A stretch of DNA of 64,000 bases from contig CAYRZL010000004.1 in the NCBI GenBank assembly GCA_964428795.1, forward strand, positions 1 to 64,000. Reading direction: 5' to 3'. This document shows positions 1 to 10,196 of the stretch, in pieces. A program made the translations under genes and the position numbers. The first letter of the stretch is position 1. Each line of letters starts with the position of its first letter. The stretch is from CAYRZL01 sp964428795. GTDB taxonomy: Bacteria > Bacillota > Clostridia > Lachnospirales > Lachnospiraceae. The notes below the pieces were generated by a model. The model had not been told where the DNA came from, made no database searches, and saw only the letters and a list, made by a program, of their open reading frames with translations.

Positions 1-3000
1 GCTCAAGGTATTTCCGCTGATCTCTCCGCCGCTCATGTTAAAGGTACCCTCTGGCGCTACATAGACACCTCCGCCATAGGAATACTGAAGTGTGGAACTG
101 TTTCCGCTGATCTTACCGCTCTTTAAGTTAAAGGTACCGCCGCCGGCTACATAGACGCCGCCGCCGAATACGGCATTTTGAATAGTTCCCATGCCGCCGG
201 TAACAGTTCCGGTACCCTCATCACTGCTGTCCTCCAGAGTCAGGGTTCCGTTCACAGTCAGAACGCTGATCATAGCTCCGTCGGGAGTGCTCAGGATATT
301 TCCGTTCAAATCTAATGTAATTTCTTTCTTAGCTGCAACCGTCAGTGTCTCGTATGTGGTACTGCAATCTGACAACAATGTAATCTTTGAAGCAGTTTCC
401 AGACCGTTTGCATAAGCAAATGCCTCATTGACAGTTTTGAAGGAAATCGTATCCGTACCATTTGAAACGGTAGCTACATTCTCCTCAACACCGCTCGTAT
501 CCTCTGCCTCGTACAGAACCAGATAATATGAACCTCCCCAACGCACGCCATAACCTGCATCGGAGGTAATAGCATCCAATACGCCTTCGGTGTAAGAAAT
601 CGTATTGCTTCCGGTAATCTGAACCGTAGAACCGTCTGCCGGAATTGTTGCTGTGGTTACGCCAATATTGGCATCTTCATTCAGTGCTCCTCCTATCGAG
701 AGAGTCTGATCTGCCGGGAGATATACATTATTCGCCTTCTCATCCACGGTGTTTCCGGTAATGACGCTACTGCCCTTGACGCTCAGCGTTCCATAATATG
801 TGCTGGAATACCTGGATACATAGACGCCGCCACCGCTTTCGCCTGCCTCATTACCGCTAATCTCTCCGCCGCTCATGACAGCTGAACTGGAATATCTTGT
901 ATAACTATATAAATATACACCACCGCCATAGGAATCCGCCACGTTATCTTTGATATCGACATTATCATTTACCGTGAGCGTTCCTTTATATACACATATG
1001 CCTCCGCCATTTTCCGCATAATTTCCAGTAATAGTACAATCTTCAATGGTAAACGCAACCTGCGTATATATACCGCCGCCATATGTATCGGTCGTATTAT
1101 CACAAATTTTTCCACCGTTTATAGTAGCTGTACCACTCAAATCATATATACCGCCGCCATATGTTTTGGCCATATTATCACTGATGATTCCTCCATCCAT
1201 AGTAAACGTTGAGGTACTTGTGCCAGATCCTGTCAATCCAACGCCGCCTCCATTCGATGCTGCATTTTCGGAAATTTCCCCTCCACTCAGGGTAAATTTT
1301 CCGGCTTGCACATGTACTCCTCCGCCATAATTGGCAGATTCATTATTAGAAATGGTACCGCCTTTCATCTGGAAATCAGCACCTATTCCTACATATACGC
1401 CGCCTCCATAGCAATATGTATTTCCGGATACACTATTTCCAGATATAGTTCCGCTTTCCATATAAAAGCTGCCTGTCACATATACGCCGCCTCCATATGT
1501 ACTCGTTCCGTCAACTATACCAAGTCCACCGGTAAGCTTTCCACTTGCATCTTCACTACTATCCTTCAATGTCAGGGTTCCGGCAACTGTTAAAATGCTC
1601 ATCTGTCTTCCGGCTCTCGCCTTTAAAGTCTTTCCATTCAAATCCAGAGTGATTTCTTTGCCACTCGCAGTCATAAGAGTATTTTCCAACTCAAAATCCG
1701 ACAAAAGTGTCACTGTAGCCGCCGTACTCAGACTGTTCGCATAGTCAAATGCATCACTGACCGAGATATACTTCTTCGTATCGGTTCCCTCATCTCCTGC
1801 AGAGGTTACGGTAACCGTATAATCCTCCGTTACAACAACCTTTATCGTATTAGTAGGATATTCGACCGCCGTTTCCCCGCTGCCGGATGTCACCATACAA
1901 TAATACCAAGTGGTTCCTGCACTGGCTGTGGAAGGAGTATATTCTGCACTGACAGCATCTGAAATCGCCGTCCCTCCTGTATTGGAATCTGACGTATTAC
2001 TGTACCACTGATAACTGAGATCACTTCCCAGTAAGCTGCTGGACTCCACGGTCAGTGTTTCCGCATTGTCATTTACAAGATAATATCCGGTGGCCGATGT
2101 AATATTTGCCGCATAAGTTGACATTTCCGCATAACCGGAATCAGCATTTTCCCAGAAATAATATCCTGCGTCAGAAGTAAAGCATTTCACAGCTGTTTTA
2201 TAATATGTGGTACCCGACTCTGCACCGGTAACCTCCACTGGGGCGCCGTCTGCAGGGGCCGTCACTGTCGTTATTCCAACCTCCGCATTTTCAGTCAGCT
2301 TTCCACTCAAACTAATATATTGATTTTTCTGAAGATAAATATTATTCGCAGAACGAACCTGATTTCCCTCATCATCTGTTGTTACCAGAGTATTTCCGGT
2401 AATTACAGGTGTTCTGGACAGATTCAGGATAGTGGAGCTTGTATTATAAAACCATATTCCACCGCCGTATTTGGTTGCTTCATTATCGGTAATCTCACCG
2501 CCGGTCACGTTCATGGTTGTATCCGCTCTGGCATATACGCCTCCACCCTGGGTTCCGTGGTTTCCGCTGATTTCACCGGCTTTCATTGTAAAAGTTCCAC
2601 CGGAAAAATAAATTCCCCCTCCAAGGATTCCCGAATTATCACTTATTCTGCCGCCGCTCATGGAAAATGTAGCCGGATAACTGCTGCTTCCTGTTACATA
2701 CATACCTCCGCCAGACGACGTTGAGGTATTTCCGCTTATTTCACCTCCAGCCATAGTAATGCTAACTCCTCTGGAAGTACCGAACCTTACACCTCCGCCA
2801 TACGACGTTGAGGTATTTCCGCTTATTTTACCTCCGCTCATAGCGAATGTTGCCGTATATTTAGTATTATAAATATATACTCCTCCGGCATAACTGCCTC
2901 CGGAGTTTTCACTTATCTCTCCACCGGTCATAGTGAATTTTATTCCATCCAGATAGAGTCCTATACCACCATTTCCATTTATTTTTCCGCTGCTCATGGT

Positions 3001-6000
3001 AAAGCTTCCCGAAGTAGTACTATATACATATACACCGCCTGACGTATTATTACATATTTCGCCGCCGTTCATGGTAAACAAACCTTTTGTATATACACCC
3101 CAACCATTTTGACCGCTGATTTCACCTCCATTCATGACAACAGTAGTCGCATACACACCTCCGCCATAGGACGCTGTGGTATTTCCGTTTATTTTACCTC
3201 CGCTCATGGTAAAGGTAGGTACTCCCACAACTCCATTATACGCCTCATTATTACAAATAACGCCGTCGTTCATGGTAAAGGTACCATTGGTTCCATACAC
3301 GGCGCCTCCGTCAGTGCTTGTGTTTCCGTTTCCGCTGATGGTGCCGCCATTCATTTCCAATACGCTGGTGCTTGCCGACAGGTAGATTGCCCGGCTGCCG
3401 CCCGTGATTGTTCCGGAATTGTTTCCGCTACTATCCGCCAGCCTGAGTGTTCCCGCGACTGTCAGAATACCGATGGAAGTTCCTTCCGCAGCCTTCAGAG
3501 TATTTCCATTCAGATCCAGCGTGATATCCTTCCCTGCATCAACCGTAAGAGTATCGTCGACCTCGCAGTCCTCCAGAAGTATGACGGTGGAAGATGTACT
3601 CAAACCGTTTGCATAGGTAAATGCTTTACCCACAGTATTGTATGCCTTAAGCTCTGAACCGTCGTCTACCGCTGCAGAACCGCTGGATACGACTGTAACT
3701 TCCACAATATCCGAAGCTGTCTGAGCCTCAGTTTTCCCGGTTGCTTTTTCATTTGTATTTGATACAATGCAGTAATAAAAAGTCGTTCCGGATGTAGAGG
3801 TAGAAGGTATGTAACTGCTCTCCGTCGCATCTGAAATCGCTGTTGCTCCTTCCGCAGAATTTATCGAATTACTGTACCATTGATAGCTTAAGGTTCCACC
3901 ATCTGTCACTTCCGCTTCCACACTCAACGCAGCAGCCTGCGCATCTTCAAGATATATTCTATCCTGAGGCTGTGTCACAATGACCGGAGTCTGTACATCA
4001 TCAGACACGATAACCTGTGCCGTGTCAGAAACCGTTGACACAGACTGTTCTCCGTCAATACCGGGTGCTTTGTTCGTATTGGTCACCACACAGTAATAAT
4101 AGAAGGTTCCCGCAGAAGCTGTAGAAGGCGTATAACTGCTTTCTGTAGCGTCTGTTATCGCATTTCCTCCTTTATTAGAGTCTTCTGAATTACTATACCA
4201 CTGATAACTCAGTACGCCTCCGTCCTCCACTGATGCCTGCACTTCTAATGCTTCCGCAGAACCACCTACGACGTAATAAGCTCCTTCAGACTGATATTTG
4301 ATAGTAGGTACAGCCGCATTCACCGGACGATAGATTTCCAGATATCCGGCTTCATTACTTCTTACCATATATCCTTCATCGGAAGTGAAATACGGTTTTG
4401 CCGTAATATAATATTCTGTTTCACTTTCCGTGGAAGTTACCTGAATCGAATCACTTGCTTCAAGTTTACCATCGAAATTTATGCCAATGTCAGCGCCTTC
4501 CTCCAATTCCCCCGCAAGCGTGATCATGCTATTATATAAGTAAACATTGCTTATATTTTCTCCAACCATGTTATCGGCTATCACAGGATTCCCGGACAAG
4601 TTGAAGGTACCTCCGCTATATATTCCACCAGATTTATTAGAAGCTGTGTTGCCGGTAATCGTTCCGCCATTCATAGAAAATGTTCCGTTAGAAGTGAAGA
4701 CGAATACCCCTCCACCATAAGTACCGGTATTCCCAGTAATTGTTCCACCTGACATCGTAAAGGTACCTGCATACACACAAACGGCTCCTCCATAATAGCC
4801 ATGATTTCCCGTAAGAGTTCCGCTTTCCATCACGAAATTTCCGGTACTGCCATAAACACAGACACCGCCTGCTAAATTGCCATGATAACCTCCGGTGATG
4901 GTTCCCGTCTCATTCTCACTGCTGTCTTTCAACGTAAATGTGCCGTTTGAAACATATATCACATAGGTCTTCACACCGTCTGCAACGCTTATTGTATATC
5001 CGGCAAGATCCAATGCAACGCTTCCTCCGGAGGATACGGAAAGGCCTGTGCTGATCTCACAGTTCTCCAAAAGTGTGACCGTTGCCTCCTCCGCTTCATT
5101 TGCCGCCTCAAAGGCCTGCTCCAGCGTATAATAGGTGGTCGCCGTATTTTCAGATTCCTCCCCCACAGTCACTTTCGCCGCATAGTTGTTCTTTACAGTT
5201 ACCTGTACCGTATTTGACGGATATTCATTGCCCGATTTATCCGTTGCAACGTAGTAATAATATACGGTTCCTGCCGTTGTCGTGGACGGCGTATAGGAGG
5301 TTTCCGTAGCTCCATCTATTTTTTCACCACTGGTGTTGGATTTCTCTGTATTGGAATACCACTGACCGGACAGACCATCCCCCAAAACAGAGTTTATCCC
5401 CGCTGTCAGAGTCTCCGCCTCCATATCTACCAGATAATAACTTATTTCCGGCTGTACATTTGTTCCATACAATGACATTTCCAGATATCCGTCAGTATTT
5501 TCCCACACAAAATACCCCTGATCCGACGAAAAATACTTTGCAGCGTTCTTGTAATATCCGGTATCCGTTTCCGCAGAAGTAAACTTGGTACGGCTGCTCT
5601 CGGATGGAGTTTTAGCCACCGTAATTCCTACATCTGCACCGTCCTCCATCTCCCCATTAAGAATAAATGTTTGTCCGGACAGGATATAGACATTTGTCTC
5701 GTTCTCGCTGTCACTGCTTTTCTTATTCCCTGTAATAACGGGTGAACCGGATATATGAAGTTTATTATCCCCGGACGCATAAATTCCTCCGTACGATGCT
5801 CCTATATTATCCGTAATTGTTCCACCGCTTATATTTACAGTTCCATAATTGCTATATATACCGCCGTATCTGGTTCCGGTATTGCCACTGATCGTTCCGC
5901 CGCTCATATTTAAAATTCCCGAAAATGCAGCAACAGTAACACCTCCAGCATAGGATGTTGATGACGAAATGTTATTCGTGATGGCTCCATCCGTTATATT

Positions 6001-7809
6001 TATTGTATATCCGGAAACTCCGCCACCATTATTATCGGTGATTGTTCCGCCTGATATATTTATTACAGCTCCTTTATATCCAGCTGCATAAACACCGTAG
6101 GATGACGCATTGGCAACTGTCCCGCCCGTCATATTAAAAATGGCAGTCGGGTAATACAGATATACGCCTGATGTTCCGCCACTGACGGTCCCTTTGCCAT
6201 CTTCACTGCTGTCCTTAAGAGTCAGGGTTCCCTTTACGGTCAGAATACAGATAGATGAAGATGACGATAAAGTCCTGCCCGCCAGATCCAACGTAATATC
6301 ACTTCCATCAGAAACGGTCAGCGTGCTGTCTGTATCCACATCCGCCAGAAGCTTCACCGTTGATGCTTCTTCCAGTCCGTCCGCATAGGTAAACGCATCC
6401 TGTACAGAAAAAAAGCTTTCTGTCTCTGCATCTTCATCTCCCGTTGTCACAGTCACTGCATAATCTCTTACAACAACGGACACCATGTTTGAGGTGTAAG
6501 CCGTCTCCTCCTCCCCGCTTCCCGCTGTCACGACACAGTAATAATATGTGGTTCCTGTCGTTTCCGTAGACGGAGTATAGGAGGACTCTGTCGCCTGGGC
6601 GATCTTTTCTGCTCCTTCGCTGGAACTTGTCGAGTTCTTATACCACTGATAAGAAAGATCTGTTCCTAAAATGCCAGCCGCTTCCACAGTCAGGGCAGAT
6701 GCCTCCGCATTTGTAATGTAGTATGTGGTTTCATCAGAAATAAAAGCCGCACTTGATGATAATACCACATAGCCTCCTTTACTTGCCCAGCTATAATATC
6801 CTCCATCAGAAACTAGATATTGCGCAGCTTCCCCGTAATAAGATGTCTCCGTCTCTGCCGTCGTGATCTGTACCGAGTTGCTTTCCGTAGGCGCCACAGC
6901 AGTGGATACACCTATTTTGGCATCCTCTGTCAGATCCCCATCCAGGATAATGGTACTTCCGGATACAAGATATACGTTAGACGCAGACCCGCTTGCAGCA
7001 ACATTGCCGGAAATCACAGGTGAACCTGATACACTGAATTTGCATGCTGCTGCATACAAATAAACGCCTCCGGGATAATCGCCATACCCGGTGTTCCCAC
7101 TAATTTTGCCCCCCTTCATAACGAATTTTGCTGTATTACCTGATAAATATACGCCTCCAACAGGACTGGAAGCCTTTCCTTGATTATTCGAAATGGTTCC
7201 GTCATTCATTGTAAATGTTCCAGTAACTACATTTACGCCAGTACCGGTGTTTCCACTGATTTCACCGCCATTCATAACGACTGTTCCACCATTTATAGAA
7301 ATACCCTGAGATGAGATGTTACCACCGGCGCCCGTAATCCTTCCGCCATTCATAACAAATGTACCGTAAAATGTATTAATACAGCCATAACTGTCAAACA
7401 GTGTACCGGTACCTTCTTTGCTGCTATCTTCAAGGGTTAGCTTCCCATACCGGATGTTAAATAATATATTTTCTCCAGATCCAGTCAGCTTGTAGCCTGC
7501 CAGATCCAGTGTAATATCCGCTCCACTGGGAATAGTTATCTGGCTCGAAACACTACAATCCGCATAAAGTGTTACTGTACACGGATCGGTCTGGCTGTTG
7601 GCATAAGTGAACGCTGCATCGACCGAGCTATAAGATGTCAACGTATCTTCTACCGTAACAGTGGCAACATAATCCACTGTTTCCGCATGAGCGGTTATTG
7701 TCGATATCGGCAGCATGCTGACGCACAGGAGAAATGCCAACAGAAAGCTGAAAAACCGTCTGGTTATCTTTTTCCCTTCTTCTTTTATATAATCATACTT
7801 TCTTTTCAT
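1..7809 (-). CDS. Giant secreted beta-helix/Ig-like surface protein, C-terminal end outside the window
   Basis: Partial gene: about 2603 codons are visible and the reading frame is still open at position 1. I checked the frame at several points (near 7600, 5160, 3660, 1743 and 3) and it stays in register. The ATG at 7809 follows GGAG at a good spacing; an in-frame ATG at 7821 lacks a site. A signal peptide (RRFFSFLLAFLLCVSMLP, then AHAE) is followed by repeated composite modules of roughly 300 or more residues: a conserved opening (YxSVxDAFTYAN, then ITLDLxG), a run of GGGVYV / FTMxGGxISGN beta-helix rungs, a closing NNVYLxxGQTLSxGG segment, and Ig-like YQWY domains between modules. Paralogue of the four genes upstream. 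Probable adhesin or matrix protein outside the cell; the ligand cannot be read from the sequence. The wall attachment part is not visible. Confidence 0.85.
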   Translation of the reverse strand, partial: MKRKYDYIKEEGKKITRRFFSFLLAFLLCVSMLPISTITAHAETVDYVATVTVEDTLTSYSSVDAAFTYANSQTDPCTVTLYADCSVSSQITIPSGADITLDLAGYKLTGSGENILFNIRYGKLTLEDSSKEGTGTLFDSYGCINTFYGTFVMNGGRITGAGGNISSQGISINGGTVVMNGGEISGNTGTGVNVVTGTFTMNDGTISNNQGKASSPVGGVYLSGNTAKFVMKGGKISGNTGYGDYPGGVYLYAAACKFSVSGSPVISGNVAASGSASNVYLVSGSTIILDGDLTEDAKIGVSTAVAPTESNSVQITTAETETSYYGEAAQYLVSDGGYYSWASKGGYVVLSSSAAFISDETTYYITNAEASALTVEAAGILGTDLSYQWYKNSTSSSEGAEKIAQATESSYTPSTETTGTTYYYCVVTAGSGEEETAYTSNMVSVVVRDYAVTVTTGDEDAETESFFSVQDAFTYADGLEEASTVKLLADVDTDSTLTVSDGSDITLDLAGRTLSSSSSICILTVKGTLTLKDSSEDGKGTVSGGTSGVYLYYPTAIFNMTGGTVANASSYGVYAAGYKGAVINISGGTITDNNGGGVSGYTINITDGAITNNISSSTSYAGGVTVAAFSGILNMSGGTISGNTGTRYGGIYSNYGTVNISGGTITDNIGASYGGIYASGDNKLHISGSPVITGNKKSSDSENETNVYILSGQTFILNGEMEDGADVGITVAKTPSESSRTKFTSAETDTGYYKNAAKYFSSDQGYFVWENTDGYLEMSLYGTNVQPEISYYLVDMEAETLTAGINSVLGDGLSGQWYSNTEKSNTSGEKIDGATETSYTPSTTTAGTVYYYYVATDKSGNEYPSNTVQVTVKNNYAAKVTVGEESENTATTYYTLEQAFEAANEAEEATVTLLENCEISTGLSVSSGGSVALDLAGYTISVADGVKTYVIYVSNGTFTLKDSSENETGTITGGYHGNLAGGVCVYGSTGNFVMESGTLTGNHGYYGGAVCVYAGTFTMSGGTITGNTGTYGGGVFVFTSNGTFSMNGGTITGNTASNKSGGIYSGGTFNLSGNPVIADNMVGENISNVYLYNSMITLAGELEEGADIGINFDGKLEASDSIQVTSTESETEYYITAKPYFTSDEGYMVRSNEAGYLEIYRPVNAAVPTIKYQSEGAYYVVGGSAEALEVQASVEDGGVLSYQWYSNSEDSNKGGNAITDATESSYTPSTASAGTFYYYCVVTNTNKAPGIDGEQSVSTVSDTAQVIVSDDVQTPVIVTQPQDRIYLEDAQAAALSVEAEVTDGGTLSYQWYSNSINSAEGATAISDATESSYIPSTSTSGTTFYYCIVSNTNEKATGKTEAQTASDIVEVTVVSSGSAAVDDGSELKAYNTVGKAFTYANGLSTSSTVILLEDCEVDDTLTVDAGKDITLDLNGNTLKAAEGTSIGILTVAGTLRLADSSGNNSGTITGGSRAIYLSASTSVLEMNGGTISGNGNTSTDGGAVYGTNGTFTMNDGVICNNEAYNGVVGVPTFTMSGGKINGNTTASYGGGVYATTVVMNGGEISGQNGWGVYTKGLFTMNGGEICNNTSGGVYVYSTTSGSFTMSSGKINGNGGIGLYLDGIKFTMTGGEISENSGGSYAGGVYIYNTKYTATFAMSGGKISGNTSTSYGGGVRFGTSRGVSITMAGGEISGNTSTSSGGGMYVTGSSSYPATFSMSGGRISDNSGILGGGIYFSGGTFTMKAGEISGNHGTQGGGVYARADTTMNVTGGEITDNEATKYGGGIWFYNTSSTILNLSRTPVITGNTLVTTDDEGNQVRSANNIYLQKNQYISLSGKLTENAEVGITTVTAPADGAPVEVTGAESGTTYYKTAVKCFTSDAGYYFWENADSGYAEMSTYAANITSATGYYLVNDNAETLTVESSSLLGSDLSYQWYSNTSDSNTGGTAISDAVSAEYTPSTASAGTTWYYCMVTSGSGETAVEYPTNTIKVVVTEDYTVTVTSAGDEGTDTKKYISVSDAFDYANSLSTAATVTLLSDFELENTLMTASGKEITLDLNGKTLKARAGRQMSILTVAGTLTLKDSSEDASGKLTGGLGIVDGTSTYGGGVYVTGSFYMESGTISGNSVSGNTYCYGGGVYVGIGADFQMKGGTISNNESANYGGGVHVQAGKFTLSGGEISENAASNGGGVGLTGSGTSTSTFTMDGGIISDNMAKTYGGGIYDLSGTATINGGKICDNTTDTYGGGIYTQVAFTIEDCTITGNYAENGGGICVYKGTLTVNDNVDIKDNVADSYGGGVYLYSYTRYSSSAVMSGGEISGNEAGESGGGVYVSRYSSTYYGTLSVKGSSVITGNTVDEKANNVYLPADQTLSIGGALNEDANIGVTTATIPADGSTVQITGSNTISYTEGVLDAITSDAGYGVRWGGSYYLVLYEAEDTSGVEENVATVSNGTDTISFKTVNEAFAYANGLETASKITLLSDCSTTYETLTVAAKKEITLDLNGNILSTPDGAMISVLTVNGTLTLEDSSDEGTGTVTGGMGTIQNAVFGGGVYVAGGGTFNLKSGKISGNSSTLQYSYGGGVYVAPEGTFNMSGGEISGNTLS

Positions 7810-8063
7810 TTGTGTCTCCATTTTTCTTTGTAACCTGTTTTTTCACATCTGCCAAACACTTCCGGATGCTTCTGCGTCCCCTCTGGTTCTCTGTGTCCTT
7901 TTGATGTGATGTTTCTAATTTATTCCCTGCAGGAACTCTAAGGCGGCTCCCGGGCATGTCCGGGACCGCACTGCGTCTCCTGGAAAATGCATACCATTTT
8001 TCCCCTCATCACTTTCATCCCCCATATCATAAGCAATTCCAGTATAAAACACTCTCGGTTTCC

Positions 8064-10109
8064 CTACCTTATGACTTTTCCTTTTATTACAGAGTAAGTC
8101 CCGGAAGCTGTCGTTATCTTCCCGCTGTAGGTGAAATCTACCTTTCCGTTTTTGATATACCACCAGCCTTTACTGTTTTTGGCAACTCCGCTAAAATTCA
8201 TGTTTACTTTTCCCCCGTAAACATACCACCAGCCATTGGCGTTTTTTGCCACGGTGTTGGCAGTAAAATCTACCTTTCCGTTTTTCACATACCACCAGCC
8301 ATTCTTGTTTTTCGCTACAGTGTTGGCAGTAAAATCTACCTTCCCATTTTTGACATACCACCAGCCGCTGGCATTTTTGTAATTTGCCACTCCGGTGTAG
8401 GTAAGCTGCACCTTTCCACCGACCACATACCACCAGCCATTTTTATTTTTCGCTACAGTGTTGGCAGTGAAGTCTACCTTGCCATTTTTCACATACCACC
8501 AGCCATTTGCATTTTTATAATTTGCCACTCCGGTGTAACTGTAGCTGCCGGTCTGCACTCTGCCTCCTGCCACATACCACCAGCCGTAGGTTCCGTCTAT
8601 CGTGCTTTTCCCTTTGGAATCTTTATCCCGGATCACGCTATATGCAGAAAAGTCTACCTTGCCATTTTTAATGTACCACCAGCCGTTTGCATTTTTCTGA
8701 AATCCCGTGTAGGAGGTCTGGATCTTTCCATCTATGTAGTAAGCCCACACGCCCTCCGATTTGCATACACCGTTTAAGGTCTGCGTATTGGTACCGGTTT
8801 CGGTTCCGTCTTCTTTGCCGCTCTCATCCGGTTCCTCCCACTCTTCCATGGAAAAGGTTCCGTCCGCCGCATTGTACACGCAGTTCATGTTTTCTCCATT
8901 GACAGTGACAACGTGGTCTTCCGGCGTCACATACAAATACAGTTCATAATTTTCAGTACTGATCCAGTTTGTCGTTGTATCACTGATAGAAACTGCTGCG
9001 CTGTCCGGAGATTCGTTTACATATCTGTAATTATGCAAACCGCCGCTGTACACATCCGATCCGTCCACCTGTACGCTGTAATCATCCGCATCCTCAAACA
9101 GAGTGGTATCCAGTGTCAGCAGAATCACTTCAGAACCGTCGGCATTTACTTTTTCGGCTGTAATTGCCACATCGTTGACGCCATATGTATCCAGTCCCCA
9201 ATAGCTGTACGCATTATTGTCAACGTAAGTACGGATGGATCCTCCTGTAACGACCAGGGTACCTCCCTTCGCATCGTTTCCCGAAGCGTATCCGCCTCCG
9301 CCTATGGCTGCGCCGGTCCAGTCCACATTTATGGTAAGGGTTCCATTGTTCATATATACCGTTCCCCCGGAAGTACCTCCGCTGCTTCCTGCACCTCCGC
9401 CTATGGCTGCGCCTCGGGCATTAGCAATAAGATAAAGTTCCCCACCATTAATCGTAATGTCCCCGGTTGTTCCCGTTGCGGATGAACCGGTGCCGATGAC
9501 AGCTCCCTGCTTCGTTCCCTTGGCAAAGATGCGGCCGCTTTCAAAGGTAATCTGCCCATTTGCTTCGCCACTGTCACCGCCGATTCCTGCGGACTGGGAG
9601 TTTTTGTACAGATACAAAACTCCCGTACCTTCATCATCCGGAAGATCCGCCACAGTCAGTGACGCATCTGCTGGAACGTGGATCGCAGAATAATCTGACC
9701 CGTCATTATCTATCAGATTTGTTCCTGCCAGACAAAGCGTATTGCCCGTGCCGGTAAATTCGATCACACTGTCTGTTTCAGCAGAATCTCCGCTGATACG
9801 CACGTTCGAGAGTGTCAGCTGTGTACCGCTGTTTTTACACAGAATAGACAGATTTTCGTACACTGTGTCAGTGCTGCCGGTCAGGGTTACATTTTCCGCT
9901 TCCACCGTAATACTGCCGGTGGCATTGTCTGCAATGACGTAGGTTCCATCCTGAACTATGGTCTCACCCCCGGCAATCTGATTTCCGGACGATCCACTGT
10001 CGGCAGTGCCAATTTCGGTATCTGCCGCAAGAACAGTACCGGAACTTCCCGCCAGTATGGAGCACATAATTACACCTACGAAAAACCTATTCCTCATTTT
10101 ATTCTTCAT
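8064..10109 (-). CDS. Secreted surface protein with beta-helix head and wall-binding repeats
   Basis: About 681 residues. The ATG at 10109 has GGAGG eight bases upstream; a longer frame to 10175 has no such site. A signal peptide ends near VLAADTE. The first 330 residues contain short beta-helix-type repeats (SVIEF, TLCLAGTN, AGIGGD, GAAIGGG). The C-terminal 240 residues are tandem units of about 23 residues with NGWWYVKNGKVDF and VVGGKVQLTYTG, resembling choline/cell-wall-binding repeats, and end in GKVIR. The N-terminal half is clearly paralogous to that of the 19862-24439 gene (shared VYENLSILC and SLYLYK/VLYLYK segments), so the two arose by duplication with loss of the middle domains. 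Probable non-covalently wall-bound surface protein; ligand unknown. Confidence 0.85.
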   Translation of the reverse strand: MKNKMRNRFFVGVIMCSILAGSSGTVLAADTEIGTADSGSSGNQIAGGETIVQDGTYVIADNATGSITVEAENVTLTGSTDTVYENLSILCKNSGTQLTLSNVRISGDSAETDSVIEFTGTGNTLCLAGTNLIDNDGSDYSAIHVPADASLTVADLPDDEGTGVLYLYKNSQSAGIGGDSGEANGQITFESGRIFAKGTKQGAVIGTGSSATGTTGDITINGGELYLIANARGAAIGGGAGSSGGTSGGTVYMNNGTLTINVDWTGAAIGGGGYASGNDAKGGTLVVTGGSIRTYVDNNAYSYWGLDTYGVNDVAITAEKVNADGSEVILLTLDTTLFEDADDYSVQVDGSDVYSGGLHNYRYVNESPDSAAVSISDTTTNWISTENYELYLYVTPEDHVVTVNGENMNCVYNAADGTFSMEEWEEPDESGKEDGTETGTNTQTLNGVCKSEGVWAYYIDGKIQTSYTGFQKNANGWWYIKNGKVDFSAYSVIRDKDSKGKSTIDGTYGWWYVAGGRVQTGSYSYTGVANYKNANGWWYVKNGKVDFTANTVAKNKNGWWYVVGGKVQLTYTGVANYKNASGWWYVKNGKVDFTANTVAKNKNGWWYVKNGKVDFTANTVAKNANGWWYVYGGKVNMNFSGVAKNSKGWWYIKNGKVDFTYSGKITTASGTYSVIKGKVIR

Positions 10110-10196
10110 AATGAGATACCTCCGTCTGTTTATAAAATTATATAGTTCAACAACAGCTTTATCCCTTGCGGTCAATCTGCTGCATGGTTCCCGGGG

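Noticed and set aside
7948..7965. TCCCGG/CCGGGA hairpin as terminator between the first two surface genes
   Set aside because: Only 6 bp and no T-tract on the minus strand. The rest of 7822-8063 shows nothing I can support.
191..9942. Many open frames of 60-270 codons on the plus strand opposite the giant surface genes
   Set aside because: They are shadows of repetitive minus-strand genes: no ribosome sites, Ser/Pro/Ile/Cys-rich nonsense, and the minus frame is continuous with a signal peptide and known repeats.
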